From an uncultured Bacteroidales bacterium (GTDB lineage: Bacteria; Bacteroidota; Bacteroidia; Bacteroidales; UBA932): a stretch of 6,357 bases of DNA. Under the pieces are notes generated by a model that had not been told where the DNA came from, did no database searches, and worked only from the letters and a program-made list of their open reading frames with translations. The stretch spans positions 1 through 6,357 of the forward strand of contig CAJOMB010000088.1 in assembly GCA_905235615.1 (NCBI GenBank), in the 5' to 3' direction. Below are positions 1 to 6,357 of the stretch, one piece after another (position 1 is the first letter of the stretch; every line of letters starts with the position of its first letter). The position numbers and the translations under genes were made by a program.

Positions 1-1164
1 TGCCCGGACCGCCGGGGAACCGAGAGTGTTAAATGGGACCTGTATCCCGGAACGCTGCCCATGTGGGTGGCCGATATGGACTTCGCCGTGGCACCGGAAA
101 TCCGCGAGGCCCTGCAGAAGCGGCTGGACCACGGGGTCTTCGGCTACGAGCTCGTTCCGGACGACTACTTTGAGATCATGGGCCGATGGTTCGCCTCCCG
201 GCACGGCTGGGAAGGGATAGGCCGGGAGAATATCGTCCCCACCACGGGGGTGATTGCCGCCTACAGCGCCGCCATCAAGGCCATGACCGTACCCGGAGAC
301 AAGGTGATGGTGATGACACCCTGCTACAACGCCTTCTTCCCCGCCATCCGCAACAACAAGTGCGTACAGCTGGACTGCCCCCTGCGCTTCAACGGGAAGC
401 AGTACATCGTGGACTGGGACCTGTTTGAGCAGTGCGCCGGGGAGGCCAAAGTGCTTCTGCTCTGCAACCCCCACAACCCCGTGGGCCGCGTGTGGACCCG
501 CGAAGAGCTGCTCCTGATGGCGGAAATCTGCCGCCGCAAAGGTGTCTTCGTGATTTCCGACGAGATTCACTGCGAACTTACCTACCCCGGCCACGACTAC
601 ACTCCCTGGGCCACCCTGCCCGCGGAATACGTAAAAAACTCCGTTTCCTGCATCTCTCCCACCAAGGCCTTCAACATTGCCGGCATCCAGATTGCCAATA
701 TCTTCGCGGCCGATCCCGACATCCTCAGGAAAATGGACCGCGCCATCAACGACAACGAGTGCTGCGACGTGAACGTGTTCGGCGTCACCGCCCTCAAGGC
801 CGCCTACGGAAAGGGCGGCCCCTGGTTGGATGAACTGCGCGATTATCTTTATCATAACGCGCGCACGGTCTGCTGCTTCATGGAAGACGAACTTCCCGGC
901 ATCGTGATGCCTCCGCTGGAGGGCACCTACCTCATGTGGCCGGACTGCCGCTGGGCCCTCCGCCGGGGCGAGCCCCTGGAAGGCTTCTCCGAGCGCCTGG
1001 GCAATTTCCTAAGGGAAAAGCACGGACTCACCCTCAGCATCGGCACCATCTACGGAGCTGCCGGCGAGGGCTTCGAGCGCCTCAATATCGCCTGCCCCAG
1101 AACCCGCCTTTTGGACGGCCTGGAAAGATTCAAAGACGGAATAATCGCTTACAAAAATGCGTAA
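1..1164 (+). CDS. MalY/PatB-family PLP-dependent C-S lyase / aminotransferase, 5' end cut by window edge
   Basis: Fold-type I PLP enzyme of the MalY/PatB group. Characterised members cleave cystathionine or cysteine at the C-S bond, giving a thiol (or homocysteine), pyruvate and ammonia in the cytosol. The frame is open from base 1: the family's N-terminal block DRRGTESVKWD followed by PMWVADMDF is visible, so the ATG at 61 is internal and the true start lies before the window, probably under ten residues away. 387 residues are visible, close to the usual length of about 390. Key sites by window codon: PCYNAF with Tyr109; CNPHNPVGR with Asn159; SDEIH with Asp187, expected to contact the PLP pyridine nitrogen; SPTKAFNIAG with Lys222, the Schiff-base lysine; RLNIACPR with Arg360, expected to bind the substrate carboxylate. 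All catalytic positions look intact. The stop TAA overlaps the start of the A2M gene by 8 bases. The substrate cannot be told from sequence; a plain aminotransferase remains possible. Confidence 0.93.
   Translation, partial: CPDRRGTESVKWDLYPGTLPMWVADMDFAVAPEIREALQKRLDHGVFGYELVPDDYFEIMGRWFASRHGWEGIGRENIVPTTGVIAAYSAAIKAMTVPGDKVMVMTPCYNAFFPAIRNNKCVQLDCPLRFNGKQYIVDWDLFEQCAGEAKVLLLCNPHNPVGRVWTREELLLMAEICRRKGVFVISDEIHCELTYPGHDYTPWATLPAEYVKNSVSCISPTKAFNIAGIQIANIFAADPDILRKMDRAINDNECCDVNVFGVTALKAAYGKGGPWLDELRDYLYHNARTVCCFMEDELPGIVMPPLEGTYLMWPDCRWALRRGEPLEGFSERLGNFLREKHGLTLSIGTIYGAAGEGFERLNIACPRTRLLDGLERFKDGIIAYKNA
1145..1164 (+). promoter_or_regulatory. Overlapping stop/start junction between the PLP enzyme and A2M genes
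   Basis: The A2M ATG (1157-1159) lies inside the last codons of gene 1, whose TAA is at 1162-1164, giving an 8-base overlap in a different frame. The bases just before the ATG are A-rich (ACAAAA) with no AGGAGG-like element. This is common in Bacteroidota starts. The overlap suggests translational coupling. Confidence 0.6.
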
Positions 1165-1210
1165 ATACCTGCTACTGATGGCCGCTGCGGCGGCCATTTT
1201 TGCCTCCTGC
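1157..1210 (+). other. Lipoprotein signal peptide and lipobox of the A2M protein
   Basis: Residues 1-18 form a short type II signal: basic start MRKY, hydrophobic core LLLMAAAAAIF, then FASC with the lipid-bearing Cys18 at bases 1208-1210. After the cysteine the sequence runs GRTAKKAD, which is basic rather than acidic. In Bacteroidota, acidic residues right after the cysteine act as a surface-export signature. Their absence suggests the protein stays on the periplasmic side, which is inference. Confidence 0.9.
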
Positions 1211-4200
1211 GGGAGAACTGCCAAGAAGGCCGATACGCCATCGGCCCAGGAATTTGCCCCTTACATCAAGGCCTATACCGGCGGCATGGTGCCGCAGGAT
1301 GCCCAGCTCCGCGTGGACCTGACGCAGGAGGTGCAGGGCGTGAACCCGGCGGGCCTCTTCACCACCGAGCCCAAGCTCAGCGGCACCGTACGCTGGAACA
1401 GCCCCTCCTCCGTGAGCTTTGTCCCCGACCCGGGTGCCTTGGAAGCGGGAAAAAATTACAACGTCACCTTCCATTTGGAAAAGCTTTGGGCCGATGCCCC
1501 CGCCTTCATCTACCCCATCGTGGTGAGGGGGAGCACGGAAAGCGGCGCCGTCATCGTTCCGTCGAACGGCCGCCCCTTCCGGGTGCAGCAACTTGCGCTG
1601 AAGGACGGACGCATAGACGTGGTGCTGAGCCAGACTCCCGCCAACGCCGCCCTCCAGGGCCTGGTAGAGCTGGAGGGCGCCGCCCGCAGCTATACCCAAG
1701 TGCAGGACAGTCTGCTGAGCGTGTACTATGAAGGCCGGAACGGAGACCTGGTGCTCACCCTGGACGGCGGCCTCAAGAGCACGGACGGCCAGTCCCTCGG
1801 AGAAGCCTTCACGCACCGCTTCGCCTTGGACGAGCAGGTGCCCGCCATCGAGATTCCCCTGAAGGGAAGCATCCTCCCCACCAAAGACCGCTTCTACCTC
1901 CCCTTCCGCGCCGTGAACCTGAGCGCCGTGGAAGTGCGGGTTATCAAGATTTATGAGAAAAACGTCCTCTCCTACCTGCAGGACAATGATTTGGGCACGG
2001 GAGGAAATTCCCTCCGCCGCAACGGCCGGCTGATTTACCGTTCAGACGTACAGCTGGACCCCTCCAAAGACCTCCGCCAGTGGAACGACCACAGCATAGA
2101 CCTGAGCGGCCTCATCAGGCAGGAGCCCGGCGCCATTTACCGCGTGCGCCTGAGCTTCCGCATGGACCAGTCCCTCTATGGCGGCAAGGAGGCCCTCAGG
2201 AATCCATCGGCCCCCGCCGGCCGGCCTTCAAAGGCCGACGAGGATATCTGGGACAAGGATATCTCCTACTATTGGGACAACGACTACGACTGGGACAGCT
2301 ACAATTATCAGGAAGCCGACGACCCCGCCAAGCCCTCCTTCTACATGGACGGAGACCGCTTCCCGGCGGTGCAGCTGATGGCCTCGGAGATAGGCCTGAT
2401 GGCGGAATATGCCGACGGGCCGGAGCTCTGGGCGGCCACCACCGACCTCATCACCGGCGGGCCGCTTTCCGGCGCCCAGGTGGAGGTGTACGACTTCCAG
2501 CTGCAGCGCATCGGCAAAGGCAGGACGGACGGAAAGGGACTGGCGCATTTCACGCTGGACCATAGACCCTTCGTTGTGGTGGCCAAGGCCGGCGGCAGCA
2601 CCGCCTACCTCAAGACCTCCGACGGAGAGCAACGCTCCCTGAGCCGCTTTGACGTGGGCGGAGAGAAAGTGGAGAAGGGCCTCAAGGCCTTCATCTACGG
2701 AGAACGCGGCGTCTGGCGGCCCGGCGACACCCTCCACGTGAACCTTCTTCTGAGCGACAAGGGGAAGAACCTCCCGGCCGCCCATCCGGTGACGCTGGAA
2801 GTCTATACCCCGGAAGGCCAGTTCCATACCCGCCAAGTGCAAAAAGGCACCGACGGTTTCTTCTGCTTTGACATTCCCACCAAGGCCGATGACCCCACCG
2901 GCTACTGGAACGCCTATTTCAAGGCCGGCGGCAGCACTTTCCAGAAGACGCTGCATGTGGAGACCATCAAGCCCAATCGGCTTAAAATCAGCGCCCTGTA
3001 TCCGGAGGTGCTGGAAGGCGGCAAGGCAGCCCAGGCCCAGATTGGCGCCCAGTGGCTCTCCGGCGGCGCGGCGGGCGGCTCCCGGGCCCATGCCCAGCTC
3101 ACCCTGCGTCGTATGAAAGGCTCCCCTTTCAAGGAATTCAAGGACTATATTTTTGACAACCCCGCCTCCCAGTTCCAGGAGGCCCGGAGCGAGCTGTTTG
3201 ACACCTGGTTGGACGGCAACGGAACGGCCCGTGTGCAGCTCTCCCTGCCCGAGGCGGCCCATGCCCCCGGCATGCTGGAAGCCTTCGTGGTCACCTCCGT
3301 GGACGAAAAGGGCGGCGACGAGAGCTTCACCACCCAGACTCTTCCCTTCTCCCCCTACCAGGCCTATGTGGGCATCCAGGACATCCGGGCCGATTTCTTG
3401 GAAACCGACCGCACCCACAAGCTGGGCATTGCCGTGGTGGACCCGAAGGGCCGCCCGGTGAAAGGCCACACGCTGGAGTACGCCTTCTACAAGGTGGGCT
3501 GGAACTGGTGGTGGAACAGCGCCGACGCCCGCTTGGACGAATACGTGAACGGTTCCTCCGTGAAGCTGGTGAAGAGCGGGAACTTGACATCGGCCACCCA
3601 GGACGTTTATGTAGAGGTGAACGTGCCCAAGGAGGAATGGGGCCGATACCTGCTGCTGGTGCGGGACACGCAGTCCGGGCATATCAGCGGCAAAACCATG
3701 CTGGTAGACTGGCCGGACTATGCCGGCCGGGCCAGCCGCCGGGACCCTGAGGCCCTCACCATGCTCAGTTTCTCCACCGACAAGGAAAGTTACGCTCCCG
3801 GCGAGAAAGCCACCGTCTATATTCCGGCCGCAGAAGGAGCCCAGGCCCTCATTTCCTTGGAGAATGCCGATGGCGTGCTCCTGCGTGAATGGGTGAAGCT
3901 TTCCGGGAAAGACACGCCCTGGAGCTTTGGCGTCACTCCGGAGATGGCGCCCAATATCTATGTGAACATTACCCTGCTGCAGCCCTATGGGAATACGAAT
4001 AACGACCTTCCCATCCGCCTGTACGGTGTGCAGCGCGTGAAGGTGGAGAACCCGGCCTCCCGGCTGCAGCCGGTCCTGTCCATGCCAGACAAACTGCATC
4101 CCGAGGAGAGCTTCAGCATCAAAGTCTCCGAGAAGAGCGGCAAGGCCATGACCTATACCCTGGCCCTGGTGGACGAGGGGCTTCTGGACCTCACGGCCTT

Positions 4201-6196
4201 CAAGACGCCGGACCCCTGGGCCCGGATGTACCGCAGCGAGGCTCTCGGAGTGAAAACCTGGGACATGTACGACCATGTGATCGGGGCGTACGGCGGAAAG
4301 CTGACGCCGCTTGCCGCCATCGGCGGTGACGAGGACGCCATCCGCAGCGCCCGCAAGGACAACCGCTTCAACCCGGTGGTTATTACGCTGAAGCCCCGCA
4401 CGGTGGCGGCCGGCGCCACGGATGTGGTGAAACTCAAGCTGCCGCAGTATGTGGGCAGCGTCCGCGTCATGGTGGTGGCCGCCCATGAAGGCGCCTACGG
4501 CAAGGCGGAGAAAACCGTTCCGGTGCAGTCTCCGCTCATGGTGCTCACCACCCTGCCCCGCTCTCTTGCCATCGGCGAGGAGGTGGCCGTCCCAGTGAAC
4601 GTCTTCGCCCTGGAGGACGGCGTGCAGGAAGCCGGCGTGAGCATCGAGGCCGACGGCCCGGTGGAGCTCATAGGCGGCCGCAGCCAGCAGGTACGCTTTG
4701 ACAAAGCCGGAGACCGGCTGGTGTACTTCCGCCTGAAAACTACCGGCGAGGAAGGCACGGCGCATATCAAAATATCGGCCAGCGGAGCCTCTCACAAGGC
4801 TTCGGAGGAGCTTGCACTCCAGGTGGTGAACCCCAACCCTGTGCTCACCAAGGTGCAGCGCTTTGCGCTCAAGGCCGGCGAAAGCCGCCGCGTGGGCGAT
4901 GGGCAGCTGCAAGTGACCGGCTACCCGGCCCCCGACATGCACGGCCTCTTTGTCCATATGCGGGACTACCCTTACGACTGCTCCGAGCAGCTCAGCGCCC
5001 GCGGTCTGGTGATGGTGAACCTGCTGCCGCAACTTTCCGAGGCCGATGCCGCGGAGGCCCGCGCGCTCATTCCGGAGCTCATCAAGCGCCTGTATGCCCG
5101 GCAGGAGGCCGACGGAGGATTCAGCTACTGGGACGGCGGCAGCTCCGACTCCTGGGTATCATCCATGGCCGGCGTATTCCTGGCCCAGGCATCCCAGGCC
5201 GGCTTCGAAGTGAATGAAGGGGTGACCAAAGGCTGGCTGGAATACCAGCAAAAACTCTCGCAGGCCTACCGCATGGCCGGCAGTTCCCTCTTCTCCCAGG
5301 CCGATGAAGCCTTCCGCCTGTACAGCTTGGCCGTGGCCGGCGCGGCATCGCTCCCCGGGATGAACCGCCTTCGCGAAGCCGGGGAGTTGAGTACCCAGGC
5401 CAAGTGGCTGCTTGCCAGCTCCTATGCCCTCAGCGGCAAGGCATCCACGGCCGCCGGCATTCTGGGAGGGACCGCCCGCGAGTTCCCGGAATACACGCCT
5501 TATAACCTGACCTACGGCGGGGCAGCCCGTGACCGCTATGCCGCCATGGAAGCCCTGGTGCTGTGTGGCAACATGGCGGAAGCCCTTTCCATGGCACAAC
5601 CGGTGGAGCGCACGCTTTCCACACAGGAGGCCGCCTTCGCCGCCCTGGCCTACGGACGCCTGTTCCAGAAAGTGCCCACCACGGATGTAAAAACTTCTAT
5701 CGTGGATGGAGTCCTGAAGAATGAAAGCAACGGCCCCGTGTACGCCACCCTGTCCACCACCACCCGGGAAGCCCGCCAGGCTGCCTCCAACGGACTGTCC
5801 TTGGAGGTGAAGTACTTGGATGCTTCCGGCGCCGCCGTGAACCCCGCCACCCTCAAACAAGGCACCCGTTTCACGGCCGTGCTCAAAGTGCAGTCCAAAC
5901 AGGCGGGCCGCGACCTGGAGAACCTGGCCCTGAGCTTTGCCATCCCCTCCGGCTGGGAGATTGTGAACGAGCGGCTCTCCGGAGTCCCCGACGGCGGCTA
6001 CGACCACACGGACATCCGCGACACCGCCGTGCGCTGGTACTTCGGGCTGCCGGCCGGCCGGTCCAAGACCTTCACCGTACAGCTTCGCGCCGCCTATGAA
6101 GGCAAGTACGTGTTCCCGGCCACCGTGTGCGAGGCCCTCTACGAGCCCGTGGTGAACGCCTCCACCGCCGCCGGCACGGCCGTCGTGAACCCGTAG
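1157..6196 (+). CDS. Bacterial alpha-2-macroglobulin family lipoprotein (thioester type)
   Basis: Large protease-trapping lipoprotein, 1679 residues. Family model: a protease cuts the bait region, the protein changes shape, and the thioester binds the protease covalently. Order seen: lipoprotein signal with Cys18; N-terminal MG-like domains (about 33-350); acidic aromatic segment (361-389); Ig-like stretch with LITGGPLSGAQVEVYD (about 428-468); MG2 signature FIYGERGVWRPGD (512-524); MG3-like domain after KPNRLKI; bait-region domain starting near LSFSTDKESYAPGE (870-883); LVDEGLLDLTAFKTPDPW (from 1004); candidate bait loop (1043-1073); A2M domain VVITLKPR through VRVMVVAAHEG (about 1074-1165); thioester CSEQ (1275-1278) with DGGFSYW (1319-1325) in the alpha-toroid domain; C-terminal MG10-like domain with WEIVNERL (1600-1607) and YDHTDIRD (1615-1622). 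The ATG at 1157 gives a complete signal peptide, so this start is firm. The frame is intact, and pbpC follows 3 bases later. It resembles the yfhM type (long, thioester, beside pbpC). Domain borders are estimates. Confidence 0.96.
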   Translation: MRKYLLLMAAAAAIFASCGRTAKKADTPSAQEFAPYIKAYTGGMVPQDAQLRVDLTQEVQGVNPAGLFTTEPKLSGTVRWNSPSSVSFVPDPGALEAGKNYNVTFHLEKLWADAPAFIYPIVVRGSTESGAVIVPSNGRPFRVQQLALKDGRIDVVLSQTPANAALQGLVELEGAARSYTQVQDSLLSVYYEGRNGDLVLTLDGGLKSTDGQSLGEAFTHRFALDEQVPAIEIPLKGSILPTKDRFYLPFRAVNLSAVEVRVIKIYEKNVLSYLQDNDLGTGGNSLRRNGRLIYRSDVQLDPSKDLRQWNDHSIDLSGLIRQEPGAIYRVRLSFRMDQSLYGGKEALRNPSAPAGRPSKADEDIWDKDISYYWDNDYDWDSYNYQEADDPAKPSFYMDGDRFPAVQLMASEIGLMAEYADGPELWAATTDLITGGPLSGAQVEVYDFQLQRIGKGRTDGKGLAHFTLDHRPFVVVAKAGGSTAYLKTSDGEQRSLSRFDVGGEKVEKGLKAFIYGERGVWRPGDTLHVNLLLSDKGKNLPAAHPVTLEVYTPEGQFHTRQVQKGTDGFFCFDIPTKADDPTGYWNAYFKAGGSTFQKTLHVETIKPNRLKISALYPEVLEGGKAAQAQIGAQWLSGGAAGGSRAHAQLTLRRMKGSPFKEFKDYIFDNPASQFQEARSELFDTWLDGNGTARVQLSLPEAAHAPGMLEAFVVTSVDEKGGDESFTTQTLPFSPYQAYVGIQDIRADFLETDRTHKLGIAVVDPKGRPVKGHTLEYAFYKVGWNWWWNSADARLDEYVNGSSVKLVKSGNLTSATQDVYVEVNVPKEEWGRYLLLVRDTQSGHISGKTMLVDWPDYAGRASRRDPEALTMLSFSTDKESYAPGEKATVYIPAAEGAQALISLENADGVLLREWVKLSGKDTPWSFGVTPEMAPNIYVNITLLQPYGNTNNDLPIRLYGVQRVKVENPASRLQPVLSMPDKLHPEESFSIKVSEKSGKAMTYTLALVDEGLLDLTAFKTPDPWARMYRSEALGVKTWDMYDHVIGAYGGKLTPLAAIGGDEDAIRSARKDNRFNPVVITLKPRTVAAGATDVVKLKLPQYVGSVRVMVVAAHEGAYGKAEKTVPVQSPLMVLTTLPRSLAIGEEVAVPVNVFALEDGVQEAGVSIEADGPVELIGGRSQQVRFDKAGDRLVYFRLKTTGEEGTAHIKISASGASHKASEELALQVVNPNPVLTKVQRFALKAGESRRVGDGQLQVTGYPAPDMHGLFVHMRDYPYDCSEQLSARGLVMVNLLPQLSEADAAEARALIPELIKRLYARQEADGGFSYWDGGSSDSWVSSMAGVFLAQASQAGFEVNEGVTKGWLEYQQKLSQAYRMAGSSLFSQADEAFRLYSLAVAGAASLPGMNRLREAGELSTQAKWLLASSYALSGKASTAAGILGGTAREFPEYTPYNLTYGGAARDRYAAMEALVLCGNMAEALSMAQPVERTLSTQEAAFAALAYGRLFQKVPTTDVKTSIVDGVLKNESNGPVYATLSTTTREARQAASNGLSLEVKYLDASGAAVNPATLKQGTRFTAVLKVQSKQAGRDLENLALSFAIPSGWEIVNERLSGVPDGGYDHTDIRDTAVRWYFGLPAGRSKTFTVQLRAAYEGKYVFPATVCEALYEPVVNASTAAGTAVVNP
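1178..1201 (+). terminator. Terminator-like hairpin inside the A2M signal-peptide codons (possible attenuator)
   Basis: Arms ATGGCCGC (1178-1185) and GCGGCCAT (1190-1197) pair perfectly over 8 bp, six of them G-C. The loop is TGCG, which as RNA with its C-G closing pair belongs to the extra-stable UNCG tetraloop class. T residues follow (1198-1201), with one more T ending the stem. This is the form of an intrinsic terminator, 13 bases after the stop of the upstream gene but 21 bases into the A2M reading frame. The T run is short, and the arms also encode part of an alanine run, so function is uncertain. Confidence 0.4.
2237..2323 (+). other. Acidic, aromatic-rich segment in the A2M protein (residues 361-389)
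   Basis: Twenty-nine residues holding ten Asp, two Glu and eight Trp or Tyr, with the core DNDYDWD at 374-380. It sits between the N-terminal MG-like domains and the domain beginning near residue 395. The composition differs sharply from the rest of the protein. A surface-exposed linker or a divalent-metal (calcium) binding loop is conceivable. I recall Tyr/Trp/Asp-rich stretches at this place in other Bacteroidota A2M proteins, so it may be a clade trait. Confidence 0.6.
4283..4375 (+). other. Candidate bait loop of the A2M protein (residues 1043-1073)
   Basis: The loop lies between the conserved block ending DMYDHVI and the A2M-domain start VVITLKPR. It is rich in Gly, Ala and charged residues, and contains IGGDEDA and the basic residues Arg1063, Arg1066, Lys1067 and Arg1070. 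A flexible, basic stretch here could be cut by trypsin-like proteases. Assignment as bait rests on position only. Confidence 0.4.
4979..4990 (+). other. Thioester motif CSEQ of the A2M protein
   Basis: Cys1275 and Gln1278 in YPYDCSEQ are the residues that form the internal thioester in the A2M/complement family. Both are present, so the protein should be capable of covalent capture, unlike the short thioester-less bacterial A2M group. The motif is followed by the alpha-toroid domain, including RQEADGGFSYW. Confidence 0.93.
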
Positions 6197-6199
6197 GCT

Positions 6200-6357
6200 G
6201 TGCCGCGCGCACAAAAATACCGCTTATTTGTGCTCGCACTGGGCGGGCCGGTTCTGGCCTGGCTGTTTTGCCTGCCCGTGAAGCTGTTTCAGGACGTGAG
6301 CTACTCCACAGTGGTGGAGAGCGCGGAAGGCGAGCTGCTGGGCGCCCGCATCGCGGC
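6200..6357 (+). CDS. pbpC: Penicillin-binding protein 1C, N-terminal fragment (3' end cut by window edge)
   Basis: Start of a class A penicillin-binding protein of the PBP1C type, a peptidoglycan glycosyltransferase with a transpeptidase-like domain anchored in the inner membrane. Only 52 codons are present. From a GTG start they show a short basic N terminus (PRAQKYR), one hydrophobic segment (about residues 9-25, LFVLALGG...WLFCL), then the junction LPVKLFQ, YSTVVES and GELLGARIA. That junction is typical of PBP1C just before its glycosyltransferase domain. The catalytic glutamate and the serine motif lie beyond the window. GTG at 6200 is chosen because it keeps the positive charges before the membrane segment and sits 3 bases after the A2M stop; a GTG at 6230 would lose those charges. 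No Shine-Dalgarno is visible, so translation probably depends on ribosomes finishing the A2M gene. Placement directly after an A2M gene is the classic arrangement and supports the call. Confidence 0.85.
   Translation, partial: MPRAQKYRLFVLALGGPVLAWLFCLPVKLFQDVSYSTVVESAEGELLGARIA

Noticed and set aside
61..63. ATG at 61 as the start of the PLP enzyme
   Set aside because: The frame is open upstream to base 1 and encodes the conserved DRRGTESVKWD block, so the real start lies before the window.
1172..1816. Minus-strand open frame of 214 codons opposite the start of the A2M gene
   Set aside because: Same register effect: it ends at the CTA leucine codon of the signal peptide at 1172. No recognisable protein features.
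2222..2237. Seven-base inverted repeat CGGCCTT / AAGGCCG
   Set aside because: The loop of two bases is too small for the full stem, there is no T run, and it lies deep in coding sequence. Such short GGCC palindromes are expected in DNA this GC-rich.
2080..2565. Plus-strand 161-codon open frame inside the A2M gene
   Set aside because: Lies wholly inside the A2M gene in another frame, is rich in Arg/Pro/Gly as expected from frame-shifted GC-rich DNA, and has no start signal or family match.
2584..2937. Identical 18-base repeat at 2584-2601 and 2920-2937, both coding KAGGST
   Set aside because: The copies are 336 bases (112 codons) apart, in frame, and both follow beta-strand-like residues in MG-type domains. 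Shared codon preference and related domain edges explain it; there is no longer homology around the copies.
2228..5032. A 934-codon open frame on the minus strand inside the A2M gene
   Set aside because: Its codons are the exact reverse complements of the A2M codons in register. Antisense stops in this register need the sense codons TTA, CTA or TCA, which this GC-rich gene rarely uses; the frame ends at the TCA serine codon at 2228. The product has no recognisable domain and is a His/Gly/Val-rich composition artefact.
6197..6199. Terminator or promoter between the A2M gene and pbpC
   Set aside because: Only three bases separate the stop and the GTG start, and no terminator form or -10/-35-like (or Bacteroidota -33/-7) promoter is visible.
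5159..6214. Minus-strand open frame of 351 codons at the 3' part of the A2M gene
   Set aside because: Same register effect: it ends at a TCA serine codon at 5159. It overlaps the conserved thioester and MG10 domains on the other strand, and no family is recognisable.

Overview
The window is a piece of a compact operon on the + strand. It holds three genes in a row with almost no space between them. The DNA is GC-rich (about 62-65% in two lines I counted). The gene order, the very large lipoprotein alpha-2-macroglobulin (A2M), the poor Shine-Dalgarno signals and the A-rich stretch before the A2M start all suggest a GC-rich member of the Bacteroidota/Bacteroidales. That placement is inference from protein style and layout, not from a marker gene.

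Layout: (1) 1-1164, a MalY/PatB-type PLP-dependent C-S lyase or aminotransferase, missing only its first few residues at the window edge; (2) 1157-6196, a 1679-residue A2M-family lipoprotein with an intact CSEQ thioester motif; (3) 6200-6357, the first 52 codons of a penicillin-binding protein 1C (PbpC), cut by the right edge. Genes 1 and 2 overlap by 8 bases, and genes 2 and 3 are separated by 3 bases. There is no intergenic stretch of any size, no promoter I can defend, and no RNA gene, IS element or CRISPR array.

How they fit together: bacterial A2M and PBP1C genes are a known pair. The working model for that pair is periplasmic defence: A2M traps proteases that breach the outer membrane, and PBP1C repairs peptidoglycan. 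The lipoprotein signal here lacks an acidic surface-export signature after the lipid-bearing cysteine, which fits a periplasm-facing location. The cytoplasmic PLP enzyme upstream is not an obvious part of this system, but it is tightly coupled to it.

The most notable unexplained signal is at 1178-1201. A perfect 8-bp GC-rich hairpin closed by a UNCG-class tetraloop and followed by T residues lies inside the signal-peptide codons of the A2M gene, 13 bases after the stop of gene 1. It looks like an intrinsic terminator or attenuator placed exactly where the operon passes from the metabolic gene to the defence genes. A second, weaker pair of competing hairpins covers the GTG start of pbpC.
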